64,000 bases of DNA from JACVRW01 sp963728155 (GTDB taxonomy: Bacteria > Actinomycetota > Thermoleophilia > Solirubrobacterales > Thermoleophilaceae), in assembly GCA_963728155.1 (NCBI GenBank), contig CAVSJF010000006.1, positions 248,001-312,000 on the forward strand, read 5' to 3'. Both the position numbers and the translations under genes were made by a program. Positions within the stretch are counted from its first letter, which is position 1. Each line of letters opens with the position of its first letter. Shown here piece after piece: positions 8,692 through 17,992 of the stretch. The notes beneath the pieces are model-generated. The model saw only the letters and a program-made list of their open reading frames with translations. It searched no databases and was not told the DNA's origin.

Positions 8692-8720
8692 CGGAGGGCC
8701 CCCGATTAGGGGGCCCTCCG
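8692..8720 (+). terminator. Strong intrinsic-type hairpin
   Basis: Bases 8692-8703 pair perfectly with 8709-8720 (12 G/C-rich pairs) around a GATTA loop. It lies 30 bases after the stop of the repeat protein and before the GGDEF-EAL gene. There is no U tract. Confidence 0.75.
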
Positions 8721-8804
8721 CCGTTCTCGGCCGGCGCGCGATAACGCGCCACTTCCAGGCAGATCTCGTAAAGCGCGGGCGACGTTCTGCCGAAGCTGAG
8801 GCAG

Positions 8805-10595
8805 ATGCCGCCACGACCCGAGCCCACCCCGGAGGTGGCCAGCGCGCGCCGTTATGCGGCGCGCGTGCGTGTGCTGCTGGCATTTGCAGGCGGAACGCTG
8901 CTGGTGATCGACCCGGAGATCTCCGCCGCTCCGCTTGCGGCCGCTATCGGATTCGCCGTGATCGCGCTGACCGGCCTGATGGAGCTGATGGTGCGCAGCG
9001 AGCGCTGGCTGGCGGTGGAGGAAGCCCTGTCCTGCCTCGCAGCCGTGTGCATCGTCGGCTGGAGCCGCGGCCGGGTGGACGTGCTCAGCGTGCTCTGGCT
9101 CACGGCCGCGGCCAGCGGCGTGCTGGCGCGCGGCGGGCGCGTGGGCCCGGTGGCGCGCGTGCTGGTCACGGCGGCGCTGTTCTCGCCCCTGGTGACCACG
9201 GGCACCATGAGCCCGGAGAACATCGGATTCGCGCTCGGCTCGATCGCCCTGCTCCTGGCCACCGGGCGCGTCTCGCGCGAGCAGACCGAGCTGCTGCGGC
9301 GCGCGCGCCACGACGCGACGCATGATTCGCTCACCGGCCTGTTGTCCCGCGGCGCCTTCCGCTCCCACGTAGAAACCCTGGCGCGGCTCGCAACGGCGGA
9401 GGCGCCCGCCACGCTGATCACGATCGACCTCGACGGCTTCGGCGCGATCAACAAGCGCCAGGGCCACGCGGCGGGCGATCGTGTGCTCAAAGACGTAGCT
9501 CGAGCGATGGAAACCGTCGTGCGCGACGATGATCTGCTCGGCCGCCTGGGCGGCGACGAATTTGGCGTGATGGTCCTCGGTGGGGACACCGAAGCGCTGG
9601 CCGACCGGCTGATCGAAGCCGCGACCGGCGCCGGCATGCCCGGATCCAGCGCGAGCGCCGGAATCGCGCGCTGCCCCGAGAACGGCACCAACTCGGAGGC
9701 GCTGCTGGCCGCCGCCGATGTGGCGCTGCGCCTCGCCAAACGCGGCCCCGTCAACAGCTTCAGCGTCTACATGGGCGCTCCGATGGGCTCGGACTCCGAC
9801 GGAGCGCGCGCCGCACTCGAACGGCTCTGCCGCGGGGAGGGCTTGGAGATGGCGACCCAGCCGATCGTCGATGTCGCGACCGGGGAAGTCCACGCCTACG
9901 AGGCGCTCGCGCGCTTCGCCACCCGCGACGGGCAGGGGCCGCTTCACTGGCTCGCGCTCGCCGACGAGCTGGGCATGCGCGCCGAGCTCGAGCTGGCCTG
10001 TCTGCGGGCTTCGCTCGAGCTCTTCCCCGAGCTGCCCGCCGGGTCCCGCCTGAGCGTCAACCTCTCCGCCCCTCTGGTCACCGACCGGCGCACACTGGCC
10101 CTCCTCGACGCGTGCCCGGCGCTGGCCGACCTGATCATCGAGATCACCGAGGAGACCCTCGTGCGCCACAGCGACGAGATCGAGGACACCACTGCCGGCC
10201 TGCGCGAGCGCGGCCTGCGCATAGCCGTGGACGATGTCGGCGCCGGCTACTCGGGCATCGGGCAGATGGCCAGCCTTCGCCCCTCGTACATCAAGCTCGA
10301 CCGCAGCCTGGTGAGTGACGTCGACATCCAGCCGTCGCGCGTGGCCCTCGTCCAGGCGCTGGCCGACTACGCCCGCCGCACCGGTGGGATGCTCGTGGCC
10401 GAGGGCGTGGAGACCCCCGATCAGCTCGCCTATCTGCGCGCCGCGGGGGCGCCGCTGATTCAGGGCTACCTGCTGGCCCGCCCCGGGCCCCCGTGGCCGG
10501 CGATCAACCACGAGGCGCTACGGGACCCGCCGGAGAGCCTGGCGGCCGCGCTCGCGGTCGCGGCGAGTCACGCGTCCGGCGTCGCATCGGCCTGA
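8805..10595 (+). CDS. Membrane GGDEF-EAL protein (c-di-GMP synthesis/hydrolysis)
   Basis: This protein has 596 residues. About residues 20-145 contain several transmembrane helices, with no recognisable periplasmic sensor domain. A GGDEF domain follows, with the intact signature GRLGGDEF and an RDDD inhibitory I-site just upstream. The C-terminal EAL domain keeps YEALARF, the SVNLS asparagine, EITEETLV, AVDDVGAGYSG, YIKLDRSLV and the AEGVE glutamate, so it looks catalytically complete. Both diguanylate cyclase and phosphodiesterase activities are therefore possible. It is convergent with the response-regulator GGDEF gene, six bases away, suggesting a shared c-di-GMP circuit. Confidence 0.9.
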   Translation: MPPRPEPTPEVASARRYAARVRVLLAFAGGTLLVIDPEISAAPLAAAIGFAVIALTGLMELMVRSERWLAVEEALSCLAAVCIVGWSRGRVDVLSVLWLTAAASGVLARGGRVGPVARVLVTAALFSPLVTTGTMSPENIGFALGSIALLLATGRVSREQTELLRRARHDATHDSLTGLLSRGAFRSHVETLARLATAEAPATLITIDLDGFGAINKRQGHAAGDRVLKDVARAMETVVRDDDLLGRLGGDEFGVMVLGGDTEALADRLIEAATGAGMPGSSASAGIARCPENGTNSEALLAAADVALRLAKRGPVNSFSVYMGAPMGSDSDGARAALERLCRGEGLEMATQPIVDVATGEVHAYEALARFATRDGQGPLHWLALADELGMRAELELACLRASLELFPELPAGSRLSVNLSAPLVTDRRTLALLDACPALADLIIEITEETLVRHSDEIEDTTAGLRERGLRIAVDDVGAGYSGIGQMASLRPSYIKLDRSLVSDVDIQPSRVALVQALADYARRTGGMLVAEGVETPDQLAYLRAAGAPLIQGYLLARPGPPWPAINHEALRDPPESLAAALAVAASHASGVASA

Positions 10596-10601
10596 CGAGA
10601 G

Positions 10602-12668
10602 CTAAAGACGCGCCGCCCGCGGCCGATCTTCCATCGCGCGACGCACCCGCTGCATCAGCACGGGCACGCTGAACGGCTTGGCCACGTGATCGACCGCCCC
10701 CGCCTCGAGCGCTTCCAGCACCTCCTGCTCACCGGCACGAGCGGTCAACATGATCACGCGGCTGCGGTCGAGCGTCCCGTTGGCGCCGAGCATCCGCAAC
10801 AGGCGAAGGCCGTCCATACCCGGCAGGTCCCAGTCCAGAAGAACCAGCGGCGCCACCACACTCGGATTGGCGTCCGCCAACTGAGTCGCGGCCTCAACGC
10901 CGTCGGTGATCCAGCGGGTCCGATAGCCGCGGGTCTGCAAGGCGTGCTCGATCAGCTGGCCGAGAACGGGGTCGTCCTCCACCACCACCACGTCGGCGTG
11001 GGCGGGTCCCCCATTCTGGCCGGTCGCGATCACGCGGTCGCGTCCCTCACCCTTGGCCGCGTACAGCGCGCGGTCGGCGGCCCGGTACAGGTCGTCGATC
11101 TCCTGGCCGTCGCTCGGGAACTCCGCGAGGCCGGCGCTCAGGGTCACCGTGGTGTGGGCCGCACCCTCACCGAAGCGCCGGTCGCGCACGGACTCGATGA
11201 AATCGCCGATCCGCTGGCGGCCGTCGGCTTCGGACATGCCGAGCATCCCGACCACGAACTCGTCGCCACCCCAGCGCGAGACGACATCCTCGCCGCGGAA
11301 CGTCTGCCTCAGGGCCGTCCCGATGCCGCGCAGCACGGCGTCTCCGATCGCGTGCCCGAAGCCGTCGTTGACCCGCTTGAAGTGATCAACGTCGAGGATC
11401 GCCATGGACAGCGGCTGACCCAGGCGTGCGGCTGATCGCCGGAAGGCCTCCAGAGTCTCGGCGGACTTGCGCCGGTTGGGCAGGCCGGTCAGGCCGTCGG
11501 TGTCGGCCAGCGCGCGGTACAGGCGCACGCGCTCGAGCCGGTTGGTGATCCTGGCCACCACCTCGGGACCGAGGAAGGGCTTGGAGAGAAAGTCGTCTGC
11601 GCCGGCATCGAAGACCTCGTGGACCGAGGCGGCGTCTGTATGCGACGTCAGGAACATCACAGGCACGCCCTCCCAACGCGGGTCGTTCCGCAGCGCCCGG
11701 CACAGCTCGGGGCCGGTGATCTCCGGCATGTCGAAGTCCAGCACCACCAGGTCGGGGACGTCGCGCTCGAGCAGCGTCCAGAAGCGGGTGGGGTCGGTGC
11801 TGGTCTCCACCTCGAGACCGCCCGCCCCAAGGACCGCGCCGAGCGCGTCCAGGACCGCACGATCGTCGTCGATCGCGAGCACCTTCGTGCCCTCGGCTCG
11901 CAGGCGCTCGCGCAGAGCGATCACCGACTCAACCGCCTGGCCGTCCATCACCGAGGGCGGAAGGAAGCCGCGACCTCCGCGTCGCGCGACCTCGACGGGA
12001 TCGACGCGCTGGTCCTGGTGGGTCATCACCACCACCGGCCGCGTGCTTGCGGTCTCCGCCAGAAACGCGAGCGAAGCATCGATGTCCTCGGATACGCAGA
12101 GGTCCAGCAACACCGCCCCCGGCGACGCTCCACCCACGTGGCGCCGTGCCGTCTGGAGCGTTGTGGTGGACGTGGCCGCCAGGCCGCGGCTGAGCGCCTC
12201 CTCGACCAAGCGGCGCCCGCGGCCGGCATCGGCGGTGATCACGAGCAGGTCAACCGGCCCGTAGCGCTCCACTGCGTCGGCGGCGGCGCGCTCGTTCCCC
12301 GCCTCCTCACCGGCGGCTTCGCTGTTGCCATCGGCCTCGAGCCCGGTGCGTACTGCCACGATCAGGTCCGCGAGGCGCTGCAGGTCCGGCGGCGGTTCGG
12401 AGCCGCCCAGGGCGTGCTCGAGCTCGCGCGCATGCTCGGAGACGAGCGCGAACCCGAACGTCCCGGCCGAGCCCGCCAGCTTGTGGGCCTCCCGCTCGGC
12501 ACGGACTCGCAGGTCAGGCGCGAGCTCGCCACCCAGAGCGGCGGCGATCGCCTCCTCGATCACGTCGACCTGCGCCACCACCTCGGACCGGCTGCTCTCC
12601 CAGATGGCGCGGATGGCGTCCGACGGTTGCGCCTCGGCGTGGAGCCCGTCAGCGGTCAAACGGGCCAC
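10602..12668 (-). CDS. Multidomain phosphorelay protein HPt - pseudoREC - REC - GGDEF - REC
   Basis: This is a cytoplasmic signalling hub of 688 residues. An HPt domain has the phosphorylatable His near residue 62 (AHKLAGSAGTFGF). A degenerate receiver-like segment lies at about 138-255. A canonical REC follows at about 262-380 (IDDDR, phospho-acceptor Asp 311, KPF). A GGDEF domain lies at about 388-550, with SRWGGDEF and an RGED I-site. A second canonical REC occupies the C-terminus (VEDD, Asp 612, KPF). The family makes c-di-GMP under phosphorelay control. It overlaps the upstream single-REC gene by 13 bases. No histidine kinase is adjacent, so the phosphate donor is not visible. Confidence 0.9.
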   Translation of the reverse strand: MARLTADGLHAEAQPSDAIRAIWESSRSEVVAQVDVIEEAIAAALGGELAPDLRVRAEREAHKLAGSAGTFGFALVSEHARELEHALGGSEPPPDLQRLADLIVAVRTGLEADGNSEAAGEEAGNERAAADAVERYGPVDLLVITADAGRGRRLVEEALSRGLAATSTTTLQTARRHVGGASPGAVLLDLCVSEDIDASLAFLAETASTRPVVVMTHQDQRVDPVEVARRGGRGFLPPSVMDGQAVESVIALRERLRAEGTKVLAIDDDRAVLDALGAVLGAGGLEVETSTDPTRFWTLLERDVPDLVVLDFDMPEITGPELCRALRNDPRWEGVPVMFLTSHTDAASVHEVFDAGADDFLSKPFLGPEVVARITNRLERVRLYRALADTDGLTGLPNRRKSAETLEAFRRSAARLGQPLSMAILDVDHFKRVNDGFGHAIGDAVLRGIGTALRQTFRGEDVVSRWGGDEFVVGMLGMSEADGRQRIGDFIESVRDRRFGEGAAHTTVTLSAGLAEFPSDGQEIDDLYRAADRALYAAKGEGRDRVIATGQNGGPAHADVVVVEDDPVLGQLIEHALQTRGYRTRWITDGVEAATQLADANPSVVAPLVLLDWDLPGMDGLRLLRMLGANGTLDRSRVIMLTARAGEQEVLEALEAGAVDHVAKPFSVPVLMQRVRRAMEDRPRAARL

Positions 12669-13039
12669 CTCAACGCGCCGGCCACCTGCTCGGGCAATGT
12701 CTGTGGGTCGAACGGCTTGCCGATCACCGCGGCCGCGCCCAGGGCCTCCAAGCGCCGGCGATCCTCGTCCTCGGACTTGCCCGTCAGGAAGATCACCGGG
12801 ATCGCCCGCGTCGCGTCCCCCTGCCCCAGGAGGCTTAGCGTGGCGGGGCCGTCCAGGTCAGGCATGACCACGTCCAGCAGAACCACGTCGGGGCGCTCGC
12901 GGACGGCCATTTCGACTCCCTCCTGTCCGGACTCGGCGGTGATCACCCGCCAGGTGTCGACTCGACCCAGCGCGACCTGGGCGATCTGGCGGATCAACTG
13001 CGAGTCGTCGACGACCAGGATCACCCGGGGGGTGTTCAT
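12656..13039 (-). CDS. Single-domain response regulator (REC only)
   Basis: This is a 127-residue stand-alone receiver with all conserved residues: acidic pair VVDDS, phospho-acceptor LLDVVMPDLDG, the switch Thr in FLTGK, and the Lys in GKPFDP. Such CheY-like proteins relay phosphate or bind partners without a DNA-binding output. It is the first gene of a two-gene operon and overlaps the phosphorelay hub by 13 bases, so it probably exchanges phosphate with that HPt domain. Confidence 0.9.
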   Translation of the reverse strand: MNTPRVILVVDDSQLIRQIAQVALGRVDTWRVITAESGQEGVEMAVRERPDVVLLDVVMPDLDGPATLSLLGQGDATRAIPVIFLTGKSEDEDRRRLEALGAAAVIGKPFDPQTLPEQVAGALRWPV

Positions 13040-13148
13040 CGGTTGGGGCCGTTGCGAAGGCGGCGCACACCCCTGTGTTCGGCGGCCGCGTGTGAGACTG
13101 AAGGCCGCCGCGGAAGGGTCTAGGCGGCCTCTGGCAAATCTAACCTCG

Positions 13149-13589
13149 GTGAGTTCAAAGAAGCTTTCACAAGCCGAGCACGACGAGGCATCCGCCGAGT
13201 ATCAGCGCGGAATGGACGAGATCCGCGAGCAGCTCGGACCGATGGCCGATTCCTACATCCAGAAGATCAAGGCGCTGTCGCCGGAATTCGCCTGGGTGAA
13301 CGTCACCTTTCCGTTCGGCGAGCTCTACACGCGCGACGTCCTCGATCTGAAGACGCGCGAGCTGTGCACCGTGGCGGCGCTCACGGTCCAGGGGTTCTCC
13401 CTTCCCCAGCTCAAGCTGCACATCGACGCCGCGCTGCGGACCGGAGCCTCTCGTGAAGAGGTGCTCGAGATCATCGTCCAGATGATCGCCTACGCCGGCT
13501 TCCCGGCCGCGACCAACGCGCTGATGACCGCTCAGGCGGTCTTCGAGGATCAGGACGCGACCGAGAAGGCAGAGAAGCCGGCGAAATGA
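13149..13589 (+). CDS. Carboxymuconolactone decarboxylase/AhpD-fold protein
   Basis: This protein of about 146 residues belongs to the CMD superfamily. The core LKTRELCTVAALTVQG...QLKLHIDAALRTGASREEVLEIIVQM matches the conserved CMD helix and His region. The peroxidatic CxxC of true AhpD is absent. The GTG at 13149 is chosen because it leaves a short helical N-terminus; an ATG at 13212 is the alternative. The gene overlaps the acetolactate synthase gene by ATGA (13586-13589), so the two are translationally coupled. The pairing hints at a decarboxylation or small-acid pathway, but the substrate is unknown. Confidence 0.8.
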   Translation: MSSKKLSQAEHDEASAEYQRGMDEIREQLGPMADSYIQKIKALSPEFAWVNVTFPFGELYTRDVLDLKTRELCTVAALTVQGFSLPQLKLHIDAALRTGASREEVLEIIVQMIAYAGFPAATNALMTAQAVFEDQDATEKAEKPAK

Positions 13590-15244
13590 GCGCCGGTCGC
13601 AACGGCGCGCAGCTCCTGGTAGCCGACCTGGAGGCGCACGGAGTCGAATACGTCTTCGGCATTCCCGGCGCCAAGGTCGATCCCGTCTTCGACGCGCTGG
13701 TCGGCTCGAAGATCAAGACGGTGGTCTGCCGCCACGAACAGAACGCCACCTTCATCGCCGGGGGGCTGGGCCGTCTCACCGGCAAGGCGGGTGTCGTGCT
13801 GGTGACCTCGGGTCCGGGCTGCTCGAATCTCGCGACCGGGCTCGCCACCGCGAACACCGAGGGAGATCCGGTCGTGGCGCTGGGCGGCGCGGTTCCCGTG
13901 GCCCAGCGGCTCGAGCAGACTCACCAGAGCATGGATGCAGTGGCGATGCTGCGTCCGGTGACCAAGTACGCCGCCGAGATCGATGCGGTGGACGCCGGCC
14001 CGGAGATCATGGCCGGCGCCTTCCGGGCCGCCGAGTCGGGACGCCCGGGTGCGGCCTTCGTCGGCCTCCCCAAGGACATCATGCAGGCCGCCGCGCCAGG
14101 GTCGGTCCTGGCGCCGTTCAAGCCGCCCCTGCTTGGCGCCGCCGCTTCCGGCGCGATCGCCGACGCCGCCCGTCTGATCGACGCGGCAGAGCGCCCGGTG
14201 GTGCTGCTCGGCCTGCTGGCAAGCCGGCCCTCAGCGACGTCGGCGGTGCGCGCCCTGCTCGCCAAGGCGCGATTCGCTGTCGCGGGCACCTACCAGGCGG
14301 CGGGCGTGGTGCCGCGCGACCAGCTCGATTGCTTCGCAGGACGGGTCGGGCTGTTCCACAACCAGCCGGCCGACCAGCTCCTCGATGCCGCCGATCTGGT
14401 GATCACGATCGGCTTCGACCCGGTCGAATACGACCCTGCTCTGTGGAACCGCGGCCGCGCCCGCAAGCTGATCCACATCGACTGCGTCCCGGCCGACATC
14501 ACTGGCGACTACCAGCCAGACGCAGAGCTGCTGGGCGACATTGCCGCCACGCTGGAGGCGCTCACCGGCGTGGTCGCGGCTCGGCCGGGTCCCGCCGGAG
14601 TCGAGCTGCTGAGCGAGATCCGGCGAGCGCGCGAGGGGCTGGGCGCCGAAGCGAGCAGGCATGCCGGCACGCCGATCCATCCGCTCCAGCTCGTTCACGC
14701 GCTGCAGGGTCTGCTCGACGAGGATACGACGCTCTGCTGTGACATCGGCTCGTTCCACATCTGGATAGCCCGCCACCTCGTCGCGAACCGGCCGCGGCAG
14801 ATCATGTTCAGCAACGGCCAACAGACGCTGGGCGTCGCCCTGCCCTGGGCGATCGCGGCGTGCCTCGCCAATCCCGGGGGCAAGGTCATCTCGGTCTCGG
14901 GCGACGGCGGCTTCCTGTTCTCCGCCGTCGAGCTCGAGACCGCGGTGCGGCTGAACTGCGACTTCGTGCATCTGGTGTGGATCGACGGCAGCTACAACAT
15001 GGTCGGCATCCAGCAGGTCGCGGCGTACGGACGCGACGCCGCGGTGCATTTCGGCCCTGTCGACCTGGTCAAGTTTGCCGAATCAATGGGCGCAACCGGG
15101 CTGCGCATCGAAGGGCCGGAGGATGTGGCGCCCGTGCTGCGTCAGGCGATGGATACGCCCGGCCCGGTGATAGTTGGCGTACACGTCGACTACCAGGACA
15201 ATCCCGGCCTCATGGCGGCGCTGCATGAGGACGTTCTGCACTAG
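13586..15244 (+). CDS. alsS: Thiamine-diphosphate enzyme, catabolic acetolactate synthase type
   Basis: This 552-residue ThDP enzyme is predicted to condense two pyruvates to acetolactate. The N-terminal catalytic Glu sits in CRHEQNATFIAGG. The segments GRLTGKAGVVLVTSGPG, EGDPVVALGG and THQSMD resemble AlsS. The ThDP/Mg motif GDGGFLFSAVELETA...DGSYN is at the C-terminus. No regulatory subunit (IlvN-like) or acetolactate decarboxylase gene is adjacent; instead a CMD-like gene overlaps its start. Related ThDP decarboxylases are possible alternatives. The TAG stop shares CTAG with the convergent peptidase gene. Confidence 0.82.
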   Translation: MSAGRNGAQLLVADLEAHGVEYVFGIPGAKVDPVFDALVGSKIKTVVCRHEQNATFIAGGLGRLTGKAGVVLVTSGPGCSNLATGLATANTEGDPVVALGGAVPVAQRLEQTHQSMDAVAMLRPVTKYAAEIDAVDAGPEIMAGAFRAAESGRPGAAFVGLPKDIMQAAAPGSVLAPFKPPLLGAAASGAIADAARLIDAAERPVVLLGLLASRPSATSAVRALLAKARFAVAGTYQAAGVVPRDQLDCFAGRVGLFHNQPADQLLDAADLVITIGFDPVEYDPALWNRGRARKLIHIDCVPADITGDYQPDAELLGDIAATLEALTGVVAARPGPAGVELLSEIRRAREGLGAEASRHAGTPIHPLQLVHALQGLLDEDTTLCCDIGSFHIWIARHLVANRPRQIMFSNGQQTLGVALPWAIAACLANPGGKVISVSGDGGFLFSAVELETAVRLNCDFVHLVWIDGSYNMVGIQQVAAYGRDAAVHFGPVDLVKFAESMGATGLRIEGPEDVAPVLRQAMDTPGPVIVGVHVDYQDNPGLMAALHEDVLH

Positions 15245-17874
15245 CGATCTCCCCAGTAGAAGCCCTCGGACACTGCCGGGAAGCTCCGCTCGGGATGCGC
15301 CCGGAACAGTGGGTCGATTCCGAACAGGGTGATCCGGGAGGTATTCGCCTCGTTGGGACCGTGGACGATGACCGGCGAGCCTGCGGCCGACGCATCCGGG
15401 TTCGGCCAGTGGCCGGACGCCAGGTAGCCGGACGCCGGCAGGCGGCCGTCCACCGTCATGTCGGCCGGGACCTCGGTGAACCAGACCGGATCCTCGACCA
15501 GGCCGGTGTCGCGCCCCGGATAGGCGCCGGTGATGGGGCTGCTGTCGCGGCCCTCGTTGTCCCAGTAGACGATTCCGCTGACGTCGAACTGCACCGCCGG
15601 GGTCGCGCGGCCGAAGGCCCGGATGAGCTCCTCGACGCGCTCGGTCGCCTTGCCGGCGTTGGAGCGCCGCCCCTGCGACTGCGCCGCCAGGCCCCTGAGC
15701 TGCGTGGCCCCGTCGGCGACGAGGAAGTCCGCGCCGTCGATGCGGGCCCCGACGTAGCCGCCGCCGGCGGCGAAGAACGCCGCGTAGCGAGCGCGCGCCG
15801 TGGCGTTCTCGGGCGTGTCCTCGGGGTAGGTCTGGGTGGTGTTGTAGATCACGTCGTAGCCGGCCAGCGGGTCGGCCGCAGCCGAGTTGATGGTCTCGTT
15901 CGTCCAGCGGTCGGCCGAGAAGCCGAGCCGCGCCTCCAGCGCCCAGTTCTCGTAGGCCGAGCACAGGCAGGCAATGCGCGGAACGCGCTCGATCGGCTCA
16001 CGACTGGGCAGGAGGCCCTGCACGGGTTCGAACCACAGCCCGGCCGCGCGCCCGGCGGCCCGGAGCCGAGCCCTGGCGTTGGCCGTGAACAGCACGCTGC
16101 CGGCGGGCAGGTCGCCCGACCTCGTCTCAAACTGCTCGGTGGCGAGCCTGGCCGGCACCCCCGCCCCGACGATGTCGTTGACGGTCCGAACGGCTGTGGG
16201 GGAATCCACCTCGAGCGCGTACCAGTCCGAGCGGCCGGGGCGGACCCCGCCGTCGACGGGATCCGTGCTGTCGATCCTCGTGGTCGCCGGCGAGAACGGA
16301 CGGTTCCTGCCGATCGTCACCACGTCGGCACCCCAGAGGAAGCCATTGCTCCACGCTCCCGGCGGCGCGTACAGCTGGGTCACGCGGTCGGAGATGTCGT
16401 CGCCCACGTCCAGGATGGTGTTGGCGAGAGCGCGCAGGGCTTGACTCGTCCGCACGACGTACGAGCCCTCCTCGAAGACCTGGCTGCCGAGGCGGTAGTC
16501 CCGCCGCAGCCGGCTGACCTCGATGTCGTTCTCCAGGAGGAAGTCGACCAGCCGCTTGGCCTCCGCGTCGCTGCGCTGCCCGTTGCCCACCGGGATCACG
16601 TGCGCGCGCGGGTAATCCGTCATGTAGTCGTGATCCGCCGCGGTGCCGACCACCGGCAGCGGGTCGGTCAGCCTCACGCGCGCGGCGTCGTCCACGCCCC
16701 GGCGATAGATCTCGAACTGATCGAACATCATCTCGCGACGGTTCTCGATCACGAAGTCGACCGAGGAGAACACGCTCAGCTCCTGAGAGCGAAGCGCGCC
16801 GGCGCGGCCGATCGCCTGCGGCGCCACCCCGTTGATCCCGCAGCTGGCGTCGTCCTCCCAGCACATCTCGATCGTCGAGGCGTCCAGGCCGCGCAGCTGG
16901 CCGTACTGGCCCGTGTAGAAGGGGCCCCAGTCGTCCCAGCCCTGGGGCAACGTCTCGCCCGGGGGCTCCGTGGGGATCCACTCGTCCAGGATGTTGTTCA
17001 CCGGGCGGCTGATCCCGTAGCCCTCGGTCGCCAGCCGTGCCTGATTGGCGTCCAGGCGTGGCTGATTCCACTTCAGCCAGATGTCGTACTCGATGCCCGG
17101 GTTGTGGGGCACGGTCGTCCCCTCGAGCAGGGTGGGCGTGACGTAACCGTGAAGATCGAGCGTCTGGATGAACGGCAGGCGCTTGATGATGTTCACCGAC
17201 GCCGTCGTCTCGGGCTGCGACTGGGTGATGTAGTCGCGGTTGAGGTCGAAGCCGTTGCCGTTCGTGCGGGTTCCGGCGATCCTCCCGTCCGGGTTCTGGA
17301 TCACGTGGAACGCAATGACCGCGTGGTCGAGGATCGCGTCCACCTCGGCATCGGTCCCGTACGGGGTCGTGGCCAGGCGCTCGATGAGGCGCATGGAGGC
17401 GTCGACGCCCTCGTACTCATCGCCGTGAATTCCGGACTGGATGAAGAGCGGCACCTTCGCGTCGCGAAGGGTGATCAACCGCTGCGCGCGCCTCGGATTG
17501 CGCGCGTACAGGCCCGCCAGCCGCTGTAGGCGGGCGTAGGAGCGCTGTTGGGCCCGGGTGTCGAGCGCGTTGACGGTGACGACGTACATGTCGCGGCCGA
17601 GCGCCGACTCACCACTCTTCTCGAGCGTCATGCGGCCGTCGCTCTGGTCCACGATCGACTCGAGCGTGCAGCCGATGGCGTAGTAGGGGATGTGCGGGAA
17701 GCTGCCGGGCGGATCGGCCGGGTCGGTGCCGTCGGGCAGGTTCTCGGCCGCGTCGGTCTCCGGCGTGCCGCACCAGGGCGGCGCGATCTCGGCCTGCGCC
17801 GTGGCAGCGCTCAAAAGACAAGCGACCAGCCCAGTCAGCAGAATCGCCATCAAGCGCCGCGTCCGGCTCAGCAT
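15241..17874 (-). CDS. Secreted M14-family zinc carboxypeptidase-like protein
   Basis: This exported protein has about 877 residues. The ATG at 17874 gives a classical signal peptide (MLSRTRRLMAILLTGLVACLL...ATAQA). The M14 zinc ligands are visible as HGDEYEG (His, Glu) and the later LDLHGYV His. PDGR and FDLNRDY line the substrate-binding region. A long C-terminal region, including a ThuA/glutaminase-like fold segment (GYDVIYNTTQTYPEDTPENA...), lies beyond the catalytic domain. It probably digests peptides or cell-wall material outside the cell. Upstream, TAGACT near 17915 could be a -10 box. Confidence 0.83.
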   Translation of the reverse strand: MLSRTRRLMAILLTGLVACLLSAATAQAEIAPPWCGTPETDAAENLPDGTDPADPPGSFPHIPYYAIGCTLESIVDQSDGRMTLEKSGESALGRDMYVVTVNALDTRAQQRSYARLQRLAGLYARNPRRAQRLITLRDAKVPLFIQSGIHGDEYEGVDASMRLIERLATTPYGTDAEVDAILDHAVIAFHVIQNPDGRIAGTRTNGNGFDLNRDYITQSQPETTASVNIIKRLPFIQTLDLHGYVTPTLLEGTTVPHNPGIEYDIWLKWNQPRLDANQARLATEGYGISRPVNNILDEWIPTEPPGETLPQGWDDWGPFYTGQYGQLRGLDASTIEMCWEDDASCGINGVAPQAIGRAGALRSQELSVFSSVDFVIENRREMMFDQFEIYRRGVDDAARVRLTDPLPVVGTAADHDYMTDYPRAHVIPVGNGQRSDAEAKRLVDFLLENDIEVSRLRRDYRLGSQVFEEGSYVVRTSQALRALANTILDVGDDISDRVTQLYAPPGAWSNGFLWGADVVTIGRNRPFSPATTRIDSTDPVDGGVRPGRSDWYALEVDSPTAVRTVNDIVGAGVPARLATEQFETRSGDLPAGSVLFTANARARLRAAGRAAGLWFEPVQGLLPSREPIERVPRIACLCSAYENWALEARLGFSADRWTNETINSAAADPLAGYDVIYNTTQTYPEDTPENATARARYAAFFAAGGGYVGARIDGADFLVADGATQLRGLAAQSQGRRSNAGKATERVEELIRAFGRATPAVQFDVSGIVYWDNEGRDSSPITGAYPGRDTGLVEDPVWFTEVPADMTVDGRLPASGYLASGHWPNPDASAAGSPVIVHGPNEANTSRITLFGIDPLFRAHPERSFPAVSEGFYWGDR

Positions 17875-17992
17875 CAGACCACACCCCAGAGATCGCTGGA
17901 AAGGTTGGCGCAGTCTACCCGGGCCGAGGGCGTGGAGACCCACCGGTAGCCGTCTGCCGGCTTAACGCGAGCGAGCCGGGTAGAGGGCCCGG

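Noticed and set aside
15295..17529. 744-codon open frame opposite the M14 peptidase
   Set aside because: Antisense shadow with no recognisable motif; the reverse strand shows a signal peptide and zinc ligands.
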